A DNA stretch of 64,000 nucleotides from SHVO01 sp050250575 (GTDB lineage Bacteria; Pseudomonadota; Alphaproteobacteria; Rhodospirillales; Rhodospirillaceae): assembly GCA_050250575.1 (NCBI GenBank), contig JBFWOJ010000008.1, positions 62,001 through 126,000 of the forward strand, written 5' to 3'. Under the pieces are notes generated by a model. It was not told where the DNA came from. It did no database searches and saw nothing but the letters and a program-made list of their open reading frames with translations. How positions within the stretch are numbered: position 1 is the stretch's first letter; the number at the start of each line of letters is the position of its first letter. Shown piece by piece: positions 35,023 to 43,241 of the stretch. Both the position numbers and the translations under genes were made by a program.

Positions 35023-35187
35023 GAGGGGCAGTGTAGCCCAGAAAACACTAAGAAGGGGCGGCCGCCGCAAAACACAATCTCGAGCCGAATCGCGAGATGC
35101 GAGCGCAACACGTAGAACTTTTAAGATCGGCGCGCGTTTCGAGCACAGGGGTCTTCTCCCGCAACCGCCTTTGGCCCAGGAGGACGT

Positions 35188-35625
35188 ATGTTCGGTCCGG
35201 CAGCGCATGCGCACACCGCGAAACTCGAATGCGACAAGGCCGAGTCCGTACTGGCGGCCATCGAAATGGCGTGGAAACAACACCACCGGGCCGGCGAGGG
35301 CATCGTGATCGGGTTCTATACGCACCTTGCGCAGCGCTTGAACGAGGAGGGATTCATCGTCGATACCCTCGACGGTCTGGAGATCCTGGAGCATTGCCGG
35401 CGTCGGAACCTGGCGATCGTCGACGTCCTCTATGCGCTGGAAGATCGCATCCGCGCGGACGGTTATCGTGCCAAGCGGCTTGGGCTTGCCGATTTCAACA
35501 GCGGAACCACGCCGGTCTACGTGTTCTACGACCCGGGCCGGTTCAAGACGTTCACCGAACTGAAGCACGACGTCGCGCAGCGCCTGGCGTCGGCGCCGGC
35601 AAAGGAGGCGCCACCCTCTTCGTAA
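35188..35625 (+). CDS. Hypothetical protein
   Basis: A 145-aa soluble protein starting behind a strong AGGAGG site. It has helices around CDKAESVLAAIEMAWKQHH and EEGFIVDTLDGLEILEHCRR and a mixed C-terminal half with YVFYDPGRFKTF. No family recognised. About 50 bases upstream lies AGAAC-N16-CGTT (35114-35138), one base from a sigma-EcfG promoter. Isolated in orientation from its neighbours. Confidence 0.6.
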   Translation: MFGPAAHAHTAKLECDKAESVLAAIEMAWKQHHRAGEGIVIGFYTHLAQRLNEEGFIVDTLDGLEILEHCRRRNLAIVDVLYALEDRIRADGYRAKRLGLADFNSGTTPVYVFYDPGRFKTFTELKHDVAQRLASAPAKEAPPSS

Positions 35626-35703
35626 AATGGACCCGCTGCCCTTTGGGCGGCGGGAAGCAGCGCAAGTCCTTGTCGGATCGCGGGCCCGAGACCTGTCCGC
35701 TTA

Positions 35704-36633
35704 CTACTGAGGGTTCGGGAGAGGCGGGATGGTGATGGTTCCGCCGTGGATGGGGCAGGGATTGGAGAGATTGGCGGTCGTCCCCGTCATGCGCTCGACG
35801 ACTACGTGTTGGACGGCGAGGCGCGCGCCGGAATCCGGCGCCTTCGGTACGAACTCGATGTTGATGGTGCCCGGCAGCTCGGCGGCGACCCGCACCTCGG
35901 CGCTGTTGTTCCAGTACCACCGCCCGGTCTGCGTCAGCGAGCCGTGCGGCGGCACGGTGATGTCGAGCTGGCCGGCGTGCCCGCCGCTGCCGGCATCATA
36001 AACGTAGGCCGTGAAGGTACCCTCGACGTCGGAGAAGTTGTGCACAGTGATCCGCGAGTTGAACGGCTCGGCGAAGCTCTTATAGACATTGAGCGCGACG
36101 TGGCGCACGGGAATGTAATCGGCGTGCGGCGCGTTGGTGCAGACGCTGGCGTCTTCCAGCTGTCCGGAGCGCCAGTCGTACTTCACATGCTGCCACAGCT
36201 GCTTGTCGCGGCCGTTTTCGACGTAGAGCACGATCGGCTGACGCCAGTTCACCGGCGCGAAGGTCTCCAGCATGAGGTGCGGCTCGACGCTGACGGACGC
36301 TTTCGCAGGAACGTCCACTTGCACCGTGCCGAGGACGTTCTTCTCGTCCAGGCCGTAGATGGTGATGGTGTTGGTGACGATCCCTTCGTCGCGCAGATTG
36401 GCGAGACGGATCAGCGAGACACCGGGCGTATACCCGAGGATCGGCGTCTTGGCGTAGGGATCGGTGAAGCCGATATACGGCGGGAAGTCGACGGGGATCG
36501 GCTCCGCGATCGGGAGCGGCGCCTCCTGCGCCTTCGCGGGCGAAGTCATGACGGCGAAGGTCGCGATGTTCGCGAGGAATGAGATCGTCCCGGCCAGGGC
36601 GATGATCGGCAACTTGCGTGTGGTTCTCAGCAT
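35704..36633 (-). CDS. Secreted beta-rich protein of unknown function
   Basis: A 309-aa exported protein with a clear signal peptide (about 1-36, cleavage after SPAKA). The mature part looks like repeated beta strands with Ser/Thr-rich turns (VSLIRLANLRDEGIV, RITVHNFSDVEGTFTAYVYD, LTQTGRWYWNNSAEVRVAAE), which would suit two or three Ig-like or jelly-roll domains. Two Cys near the C-terminus and middle may pair. No enzyme motif. I recognise no family. Confidence 0.6.
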   Translation of the reverse strand: MLRTTRKLPIIALAGTISFLANIATFAVMTSPAKAQEAPLPIAEPIPVDFPPYIGFTDPYAKTPILGYTPGVSLIRLANLRDEGIVTNTITIYGLDEKNVLGTVQVDVPAKASVSVEPHLMLETFAPVNWRQPIVLYVENGRDKQLWQHVKYDWRSGQLEDASVCTNAPHADYIPVRHVALNVYKSFAEPFNSRITVHNFSDVEGTFTAYVYDAGSGGHAGQLDITVPPHGSLTQTGRWYWNNSAEVRVAAELPGTINIEFVPKAPDSGARLAVQHVVVERMTGTTANLSNPCPIHGGTITIPPLPNPQ

Positions 36634-36828
36634 CGAAGTGTCTTTCTCTAAAAATGGGTTTTTTCCCCATCACCTGAGCCCAAGGTATCACCGCGTCCTC
36701 CGATTGTGGGTGGAGAATTTCGCAAGTCGGCTTTCAGAATTTTTGGAGCATCCCGGCCGAAGTCGCCATAAAGTTGCCTTTATGGGGCCGTCCGGCCGCT
36801 TAGAATAGTTCCAATTGGGAGGTAACCA

Positions 36829-37233
36829 ATGAAGGTCGACGGAAGCTGCCACTGCGGGGCCATCACCTACACGGCGGAGGTCGACCCCGCCGCCGTCAGT
36901 CTTTGTCACTGCAATGACTGCCAGATCACGGCCGGTTCGGCCTTCTCCTTCAATGTTCGGACGGTGGACGGCAAGGTGAATTTCACCACCGGTCTGCCGA
37001 CGATCTACATCAAGAAGACGGCGGCCAGCGGCCGGCACCGCGCTCACGCCTTCTGCCCGGTGTGCGCGACGCGCATTTACTCCGGCAGCGTGGAGCCGGC
37101 GCCGCCGCAGATCACGCTGCGGGCCGGCGCGTTGAGGCAACGGCGGGAGCTGAAACCCAAGCGCCAGGTGTGGTGCAGCGCCGCGCTCGACTGGGCGACG
37201 GTCGACGGCCCCGAGTGCGTGGCGGAGCAGTAG
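36829..37233 (+). CDS. GFA-family zinc protein (CENP-V/glutathione-dependent formaldehyde-activating fold)
   Basis: A 134-aa protein with a complete GFA zinc pattern: C7 and C9 (GSCHCG), C26, C28 and C31 (LCHCNDCQ), and C76/C79 (FCPVCA). These bind one structural and one catalytic zinc. Members bind glutathione adducts of aldehydes, although most are uncharacterised. The ATG is preceded by a GGGAGG site. It is followed by palindromic repeats starting at 37251. Confidence 0.87.
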   Translation: MKVDGSCHCGAITYTAEVDPAAVSLCHCNDCQITAGSAFSFNVRTVDGKVNFTTGLPTIYIKKTAASGRHRAHAFCPVCATRIYSGSVEPAPPQITLRAGALRQRRELKPKRQVWCSAALDWATVDGPECVAEQ

Positions 37234-37250
37234 GGGCGGCGTTTTTTGGT

Positions 37251-37446
37251 TTCGTCATTCCGCTTCCTGTCTTCGTCATTCCGCTTCCTTTCTTCGTCAT
37301 TCCCGCGAAAGCGGGAATCCCCACTTCTTCGTCATTCCCGCGAAAGCGGGAATCCACGTTTTAAGGTTTCCGTTGTTCATCTCGGCGAAGTCGGGTCCAC
37401 CGCGCTTTCCTCACCTCTTTCGTCATTCCCGCGAAAGCGGGAATCC
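37251..37446. repeat. Cluster of REP-like palindromic repeats
   Basis: Three identical 28-bp copies, each starting TTCGTCATTCCCGCG and carrying the perfect hairpin ATTCCCGC/GCGGGAAT with a 4-base AAAG-containing turn, lie at 37293-37320, 37328-37355 and 37419-37446. Two shortened copies (TTCGTCATTCCGCTTCC-type) are at about 37251-37267 and 37273-37289. Copies 2 and 3 also share about 30 bases of downstream flank, so the unit may be about 60 bp. The type is widespread in proteobacterial intergenic DNA and resembles MITE/REP elements. Confidence 0.85.
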
Positions 37447-37493
37447 ATGTTTGGTGTAAGGTTCCTGTTATTCATGTCGCTTAGGGGGCTCGG

Positions 37494-38441
37494 GTGACTT
37501 TTACCAACTGCAACCACACCATCCACCGGCACCACCATCATTTCGGCTGGAACAACGCGCTCGCGCCGGTGAAGACCGTCGCACCCGGCGAAACGGTCTT
37601 TCTCGAGTGCACGGACTCCAGCGCGGGGCAGTTCTCGCCCGCCAGCACGGCGGCTGCGCTCGCGGCCCTCGACTTCGGCAAGGTGAATCCCGTCACGGGG
37701 CCCATCGCCGTCGACGGCGCGCAGCCGGGCGATGTGCTGAAGATCACGCTGCTCGGCTTCGAGCCGTCGGGCTGGGGCTGGACCGCGCTGATCCCCGGCT
37801 TCGGCTTGCTCACCGACCAGTTCCCCGAGCCCGAGTTGCATGTGTGGAAATATGACTCCGCATCTTTGGCGCCTGTGCTGTTCGGCAAGAACGCCCGCGT
37901 GCCGCTGAAGCCTTTCGCCGGCACGATCGGCCTGGCGCCGCGTGAAAAAGGACTGCACTCGGTCGTGCCGCCGCGCAATGTGGGCGGCAATATGGACATC
38001 CGCGATCTCAATGTCGGCGCGTCGCTGTACCTGCCGGTCGAGGTGAAGGGCGGGCTCCTGTCCATCGGCGACACCCACGCCGCGCAGGGCGACGGGGAAG
38101 TGTGCGGCACGGCGATCGAGAGTCCGATGAACGTCGCGGTGAAGCTGGAGCTGGTGAAGGGCGAGAAACTTGCTTCGCCCCGGTTCACCACACCCGGGCC
38201 GGTGACGAGCCATCTCGACAAGAAAGGCTACGACGTCACCACCGGCGTCGGACCTGACCTGATGCAGGCCGCCCGCGCCGCGGTGTCGAACATGATCGAT
38301 CTTCTTATCGCGCAGCACGGCTTCTCGGCGCCGGACGCCTACATGCTCTGCTCGGTGTGCGGCGACCTGCGGATATCGGAGATCGTCGATATGCCGAACT
38401 GGATCGTGAGCTTTTATTTTCCGCGCGTGGTCGTCGAGTAG
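37494..38441 (+). CDS. Acetamidase/formamidase family protein
   Basis: A 315-aa cytoplasmic amidohydrolase of the FmdA/AmdA family. The start TFTNCNHTIHRHHHHFGWNN (after a GTG-coded Met) and the central GDTHAAQGDGEVCGTAIE segment are diagnostic; the latter holds the metal-binding Asp-His and conserved Glu. These enzymes split ammonia from formamide or acetamide and similar small amides. It lies just after the palindromic repeats, with no partner genes. Confidence 0.88.
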   Translation: MTFTNCNHTIHRHHHHFGWNNALAPVKTVAPGETVFLECTDSSAGQFSPASTAAALAALDFGKVNPVTGPIAVDGAQPGDVLKITLLGFEPSGWGWTALIPGFGLLTDQFPEPELHVWKYDSASLAPVLFGKNARVPLKPFAGTIGLAPREKGLHSVVPPRNVGGNMDIRDLNVGASLYLPVEVKGGLLSIGDTHAAQGDGEVCGTAIESPMNVAVKLELVKGEKLASPRFTTPGPVTSHLDKKGYDVTTGVGPDLMQAARAAVSNMIDLLIAQHGFSAPDAYMLCSVCGDLRISEIVDMPNWIVSFYFPRVVVE

Positions 38442-38662
38442 CGAGGACAATCCGAGGCGCGCGGCTTCAGCGACAGCGTGTGCATGCGGGTAGCGCGGAA
38501 GCGGCTGTCCGGAAGGCCGCGCGCCTTTCCACACCCCCTCGTTGCCGCCCCGACATCACAAGCTCGCAACGCGAGCGACAAAAAATCACCGCATTTGCAC
38601 GGTATTCCTGAATCACGGGGGAAAACCAATCCATGTTGCCGGAAGCACAGGAAGGAACATCG

Positions 38663-39244
38663 ATGCAAAGACTAAGACCCGCGATCCTCGTCGCTGCCGT
38701 TGCCGCGCTCGCGCTCGGCGGCTGCGCCACCAAAAAGTATGTCAATGAAAACGTCGCATTGGTCGACAGCAAGCTGACCACCGCGCAGCAGCGCCTCGAT
38801 CAGCAGCAAGGCCAGATCGCGCAGCTCGACAAGACCGCCCAGGACGCGCTCAAGCGCGCGACGGACGCAGGCAAGCTGGCGGAAGGCAAGTTCCTTTACT
38901 CGATGGTCCTGTCCGACGATTCGATCAAGTTCCCGCTCGACAGCTCGGAGCTGTCGCCGGAAGCGGAGGAACGTCTGACGGCGTTCGTGGAGAAGCTGAA
39001 GACTGAGAACAAGAACATCTATCTCGAGATCCAGGGTCACACGGATTCCACCGGTCCCGACACCGTCAACGACCGCCTCGGTGAAGAGCGCGCCGAAGCG
39101 GTGCGCAAGTTCATGAACCAGCACGGCGTGCCGCTCAACCGCATCGGCACCATCTCCTACGGCGAGAAGGCGCCGGTCGCCGACAACAAGACCCGCACCG
39201 GCCGGTCGGAGAACCGCCGCGTCGTGCTGATGGTGATGTCGTAA
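38663..39244 (+). CDS. OmpA-family lipoprotein
   Basis: A 193-aa outer-membrane lipoprotein starting at the ATG at 38663 (an ATG at 38633 would put ten residues before the signal). Lipobox LGGC (Cys about 16), a coiled coil (about 25-65) and a C-terminal OmpA-like peptidoglycan-binding domain (about 85-193) with HTDSTG, NDRLGEERAEAVRKF and TGRSENRRVV; the conserved Asp and Arg clasp diaminopimelate. Similar to Pal-type anchors. It is not next to tolB/ybgF, so it is a Pal-like paralogue. A hairpin at 39275-39300 follows. Confidence 0.87.
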   Translation: MQRLRPAILVAAVAALALGGCATKKYVNENVALVDSKLTTAQQRLDQQQGQIAQLDKTAQDALKRATDAGKLAEGKFLYSMVLSDDSIKFPLDSSELSPEAEERLTAFVEKLKTENKNIYLEIQGHTDSTGPDTVNDRLGEERAEAVRKFMNQHGVPLNRIGTISYGEKAPVADNKTRTGRSENRRVVLMVMS

Positions 39245-39274
39245 CCGTTACGCCTCGGCAAGAGGACGAAGAAA

Positions 39275-39300
39275 GGCCGTTGACCTGACCGTCAACGGCC
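39275..39300 (+). terminator. Hairpin after the OmpA lipoprotein gene
   Basis: A 10-bp perfect inverted repeat (39275-39284 and 39291-39300) with a 6-base loop. No T-run follows immediately, so it is a weak rho-independent candidate. Confidence 0.55.
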
Positions 39301-39721
39301 CCTCCGCCGCCCCGCGGGCAGGGGGCAGATCCCTTTTTCCTTGACATCGTCCCCATAAAAGGGGCACCCTGCATTGCCGTTTCATAGCCGGCCCGATGGG
39401 CTGGCGTCTGCGCGCCAAGGCCGGTCGGCCGGCCACGGTCCTCTCCCCGGTGCATCTTCCGAGCCGGGTGACGGCCGTAGGACACAGTCCTCATTTTCCT
39501 CTTTGCCACAATGTCGCGCGATGTCGCGTAATGTCGCGTGAAATGTCGCGCGACCGGACGGCGCGCAAATAATTGGCACAGCGTAAAATTCCGCTCCTCC
39601 GCCACAATGTCGCGCGCGGCGGACGTTTTCTCTGTTACATGGCGTGGGCGGGAGAAAGCTGCCTCAGTGAAGGGGTGCGCTCCAAAACTGTCCGCACGCG
39701 TGCGCTGAGGTGCGGCCTTCC
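39301..39721. other. 421-base intergenic region with octamer repeats
   Basis: No gene is recognised here. A TTGACA box lies at about 39342. From 39511 to 39614 there are five copies of ATGTCGCG, three of them spaced exactly 10 bases apart (39511, 39521, 39531), then at 39543 and 39607; the flank GCCACA before the first and last copies is also repeated (39505-39520 and 39601-39616). A short palindrome AGGACACAGTCCT lies near 39479. Open frames across the region have atypical composition and look like chance. Confidence 0.6.
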
Positions 39722-40498
39722 TTAAGGCTGCGGCACGCCGAGGAGATCCGACCAGCGCCACTGCGCCGAACCGATCGCAAAGCGCGTGCCGTCGCCGAGG
39801 GAGAGGAGCACCACGCCTTGCATCCGCTGGCGGCGGCAGGCTTCCGGCGCGAAAGCCACTTCCCATATGATCGCCTCGCGCACTCCGGACAGCCCCTTGC
39901 CGTCCTGCGCGCCCGACCGCACCCAGTCGCCGTTCCACAACATCACCGCTTTGCCTGAACGTTCGGCGTTGATCACCGCCCGACGCACCAGCGCACTGCG
40001 CTGCAGTGAGCGCTGCACGACGCGCGCGATGTCGCAGCCGCCGCCGCCCGCACCGCCTCCACCCGCGCCGCTGCCCACGGCGTCGGCGCTGACTGCGCCG
40101 ATAAGCTGGGAGTCGCTCAGGATGTCGGAATTGTCGGGCGCGCGGGCTTCTTCTTGTTCTTCCTCGCGGCGGGCCGTGGTGAAGTCGGGCACCGCCGGCA
40201 TGACGAAATCCGGCGCGGGCAGGGCGGCGAGATCGGGCGGGGGCGGCGCGGGGAACTCCGGGACGGCGGCGCTGTCTTGCGCGGCGCCGGAATCGCCGGG
40301 ACGTTCGTCGGCAGGCCCCGGCGGACCTTCCGGACCCGGCAATTCCGTCACGCTGATGATCATGTCGGACGATTCGCGCGCGGGACGCACGAGGCCTGCG
40401 CTAAGCCAGATCAACGCTGCCAGGGCGGCGCCATGTGCGGCGACGCTCGCGATCAGGCCAAGGGGAGAGCTGCGGTGCTGAGATGTCACGCGAGACAT
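39722..40498 (-). CDS. Single-pass TonB-like envelope protein
   Basis: A 258-aa protein (ATG at 40498; a GTG two codons earlier is possible). Layout: N-terminal cytoplasmic segment, one membrane helix (about 13-34), a Pro/Ala/Glu-rich periplasmic stretch (about 60-125), a Gly-rich hinge (GSGAGGGGAGGGGCD) and a C-terminal domain starting IARVVQRSLQRSALVRRAV. The build is that of an energy-transducer or TonB-like protein, but the C-terminal domain lacks the usual TonB motif, so the assignment is tentative. Confidence 0.62.
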   Translation of the reverse strand: MSRVTSQHRSSPLGLIASVAAHGAALAALIWLSAGLVRPARESSDMIISVTELPGPEGPPGPADERPGDSGAAQDSAAVPEFPAPPPPDLAALPAPDFVMPAVPDFTTARREEEQEEARAPDNSDILSDSQLIGAVSADAVGSGAGGGGAGGGGCDIARVVQRSLQRSALVRRAVINAERSGKAVMLWNGDWVRSGAQDGKGLSGVREAIIWEVAFAPEACRRQRMQGVVLLSLGDGTRFAIGSAQWRWSDLLGVPQP

Positions 40499-40603
40499 TA
40501 ACACAGAGAACCATGCTCCCGCGGCAAGACCGTGGCAGCTGTGCCGAAGCGGACATTATGGTGACGGGGTTAACTCTGCGCTGGTTGTATAAGTGAGTCT
40601 CGT

Positions 40604-41023
40604 TCACTCCACTTGCACCTGAAAGCAACTCCGCCCGGCGCGGTGCTCGGCTGGGCCGGCCGATGCTTCCTCGAACCGCGCGCAGACTTCGAAGCGGGAC
40701 GCCCCCAGCACGTTGTACTCGTAGACCTCGAACGTCTGCGGATCGGCGACGGACATCGGGCCGTCCGACTTCTGCTGGATCTCATCGAGGGTCCGCGGCA
40801 AGGTCTTGTGGGCGGCATAGACCTCCTGTGCGCGGGCGACGATCACCTGCAGGTCGGCAAAGCGTTTCTCGTCGCGCGCCGGGGCGTCGCCCTCGGCCAC
40901 GCGCGCGTTCATCAGCCGCACACCCGCGGTGAGGCTGACGGCGAGGACGGCGCCGACGACGCCCAGGAACAGGATGCGGCGCGGGGTCCAGGCGGCGGGC
41001 GAGGGGGAAGCGTCGGGGATCAT
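40604..41023 (-). CDS. Hypothetical single-helix membrane protein
   Basis: A 139-aa protein from the ATG at 41023 (13 open codons upstream ignored). One membrane helix (about 16-36) is followed by a periplasmic domain with DLQVIVARAQEVYAAHKTLP, which resembles the post-helix region of pseudopilin-like proteins, and two Cys residues near the end that may form a disulphide. No family is certain. It is 105 bases upstream of the TonB-like gene in the same direction. Confidence 0.55.
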   Translation of the reverse strand: MIPDASPSPAAWTPRRILFLGVVGAVLAVSLTAGVRLMNARVAEGDAPARDEKRFADLQVIVARAQEVYAAHKTLPRTLDEIQQKSDGPMSVADPQTFEVYEYNVLGASRFEVCARFEEASAGPAEHRAGRSCFQVQVE

Positions 41024-41148
41024 GCGCCCAAATTCCCCGAGCGCCGCCCTTTTCGCAAGCAAAACCCCGGGGGGTGCGCGTCTGATTGGCTCTCGAACCC
41101 CGGGGCGTCGCGCGCTAATGTTTCCTCCGTGCTTCTGGGGAGGAGTTC

Positions 41149-42312
41149 ATGAAAAAGCTCATTGCTGCCGTTCTCGCGTCCGCATTTTCATTGGCGGGGT
41201 TCGCTTCACTCGCGGCCGATGCGCCGGCGGCGAAAAAGCGGCCGTATCCGATCCACCAGATCGATCTCAACTGGCCGAAGCAATTCCCCGGCAACATGGT
41301 CATGGGCGATCCCGCGGGGATCGCGGTCGATCCGTCCAACGATCATGTCTGGGTGGTGTCGCGCCAGCGCAATCTGAACCCCGAATGGCTGGGACTGACG
41401 AAATCGCCGCCGACGTCCGTCTGCTGCACGTATATGCCGGCCGTCGCCGAGTTCGACGCGGAGGGCAACTACATCCAGGGCTGGGGCGGGCCGTTCACGC
41501 CCACGGCGGACGCCGGCGCTTACGAATGGCCGGAAGGCGAGCACGGCATCACCATCGACTATAAGGGCAATGTGTGGATCTGCGGCTACCAGAACAACAC
41601 CGAGGCCAAGCTGGACGATAACCACTGCCTGAAGTTCACCAGGGACGGCCGCTTCCTCTTGCAGATCGGCAAGAAGAACGCGAGCAAGGGCAGCCTCGAT
41701 ACCGAGAACCTCAACCACGCGACCAAGGTCGTCGTGCATCCGAAGACCAACGAAGCCTTCATTTCCGACGGCTACGTGAACCGCCGCGTCATCGTCGTCG
41801 ATGCCGAAACCGGCAAATTCAAGCGCATGTGGGGCGCCTACGGCAACAAGCCGGACGACAGCGCGCCGCGTCAACGCACCTTCGACGGCCCGCCGCCGCA
41901 GCAGTTCAACAATGTGCACGGCATTGAAGTGTCGAATGACGGCATGGTCTATGTGAACGACCGCCAGAACAACCGCGTCCAGGTGTTCGACCTTCAGGGC
42001 AAGTTCCTCAAGGAAACCTTCATCCTGCGCAACACCCGCAGCAACTTCGGCACGTCGTTCAGCCTGGCGCTGTCGGCCGATAAGGAGCAGCGGTTCGTTT
42101 ATGTCGCCGACCTCGCCAACTTCAAGGTCCACGTCCTGGACCGCCAGAGCATGGAGATGATCCCCGAAGCTTCGTTCGGGCATGCGGGGCCGTATCAGGG
42201 CCAGTTCCTGCGGCTGCACCTGATCGCCACCGACACCAAGGGCAATGTCTATACGTCCGAGGCGAACGGCGGAAAAATCAACAAGTGGACGTTCAAGGGC
42301 CTGTCGCAATAA
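41149..42312 (+). CDS. Secreted NHL-repeat beta-propeller protein
   Basis: A 387-aa secreted protein (signal about 1-23) behind a GGGGAGG ribosome-binding site. Repeats such as DPAGIAVDPSNDHVWVVSR, GITIDYKGNVWICGY, GIEVSNDGMVYVNDR and NRVQVFDLQGKFLKE give a six-bladed NHL propeller. Such folds bind ligands or act as lyases (peptidyl-alpha-hydroxyglycine lyase-like); no catalytic residues can be pointed to. It is followed by the TfoX-like gene 26 bases later. Confidence 0.83.
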   Translation: MKKLIAAVLASAFSLAGFASLAADAPAAKKRPYPIHQIDLNWPKQFPGNMVMGDPAGIAVDPSNDHVWVVSRQRNLNPEWLGLTKSPPTSVCCTYMPAVAEFDAEGNYIQGWGGPFTPTADAGAYEWPEGEHGITIDYKGNVWICGYQNNTEAKLDDNHCLKFTRDGRFLLQIGKKNASKGSLDTENLNHATKVVVHPKTNEAFISDGYVNRRVIVVDAETGKFKRMWGAYGNKPDDSAPRQRTFDGPPPQQFNNVHGIEVSNDGMVYVNDRQNNRVQVFDLQGKFLKETFILRNTRSNFGTSFSLALSADKEQRFVYVADLANFKVHVLDRQSMEMIPEASFGHAGPYQGQFLRLHLIATDTKGNVYTSEANGGKINKWTFKGLSQ

Positions 42313-42338
42313 GGCCCGGTTTCTCAGGCCCCGCGTAG

Positions 42339-42716
42339 ATGGCCTCGCGGCAGGAGACGGCGGGCTTCCTGCTCGACCAGTTGCGGGGCCTGCGCGTCTC
42401 GGCCAAGAAGATGTTCGGTGAGTACGGGGTATATTGCGACGGCAAGATCGTCGCGCTGGTGTGCGACGACCAGCTCTTCGTCAAGCCGACGGCCGCCGGC
42501 CGGTCCCTGATCGGTAAGGTGCGGGAGGCGCCGCCCTATCCTGGCGCCAAGCCGTATTTCCTGATCGAAGACCTGGACGACGCGGAGGCTCTATCGGAGC
42601 TGATCCGGGTGACGGCCCGGGAACTGCCACCGCCGAAAGCGAAGACGACGGCGAAGACCAGGAAGGAAACCCGGTCGAAGCGCGCGAGCATCAAGAAGAG
42701 AAAGGCGGTATTGTAA
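42339..42716 (+). CDS. TfoX N-terminal domain protein
   Basis: A 125-aa protein with the TfoX_N domain (FLLDQLRGLRVSAKKMFGEY, YCDGKIVALVCDDQLFVKPT, PYPGAKPYFLI) and a Lys/Arg-rich tail of about 25 residues. Full TfoX/Sxy regulates competence; stand-alone N-terminal domains are common and of unknown role. The basic tail suggests DNA binding. Confidence 0.85.
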   Translation: MASRQETAGFLLDQLRGLRVSAKKMFGEYGVYCDGKIVALVCDDQLFVKPTAAGRSLIGKVREAPPYPGAKPYFLIEDLDDAEALSELIRVTARELPPPKAKTTAKTRKETRSKRASIKKRKAVL

Positions 42717-42910
42717 ACGCTACGCGGCGGAGGGGCTGCGCAACGTCCGCATGTGTCTTTCTGACATTTTCATAAAATAGAGCCGCGGAATTGACACAGG
42801 TTAGCCGTGGCACGGCGCTCATGCGCTAGAAGGGTCACCAGGGACGATGAGCTGTTCGACACTGCCCCTGTTGCTGCAGCCCAAACTCAACATCGAGCAG
42901 GGCTGCCCGG

Positions 42911-43168
42911 ATGGCGCATCAATTCAGTCACTTTCCCGATCGCATCGATCAGCGTGAGCGCCTGCAGCTCCAGGCCGCCGACTGCCGCGCGCTGGCCGCG
43001 GGCGCGGACTCGCCCTTTCGCGAACAATTGCTGGAGCTGGCGGCGAGTATCGACCGCTATATCGCGACTCTGCCGGATTCACGCACAGCCGGGCCGAAGA
43101 CGGCTGCGGAGATGGACGAAGCCGTATCTGCGTCCAGCCGCCCTTATCCGCGATCGGCTCATCGTTAG
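42911..43168 (+). CDS. Hypothetical 85-aa helical protein
   Basis: A small helical protein (AHQFSHFPDRIDQRERLQLQ start, then CRALAAGADSPFREQLLELA). The pattern of short helices with an RELA/EQLLELA core is like small alphaproteobacterial hypotheticals of about 60-90 aa. The ribosome-binding site is weak, and an overlapping frame (42807-43190) competes, so the call is tentative. The stretch 42717-43241 otherwise shows nothing recognisable. Confidence 0.4.
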   Translation: MAHQFSHFPDRIDQRERLQLQAADCRALAAGADSPFREQLLELAASIDRYIATLPDSRTAGPKTAAEMDEAVSASSRPYPRSAHR

Positions 43169-43241
43169 GCCCACGGAAGCCAACGGATAGCCCCGTTCGC
43201 CGGCAATGACGGGAAGGGCTTGATGGGGCATGCTGGGGTTC

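Noticed and set aside
37251..37446. Possible CRISPR array
   Set aside because: Spacers are irregular (7 and 63 bases), repeats are perfect palindromes of REP type and no cas gene is present.
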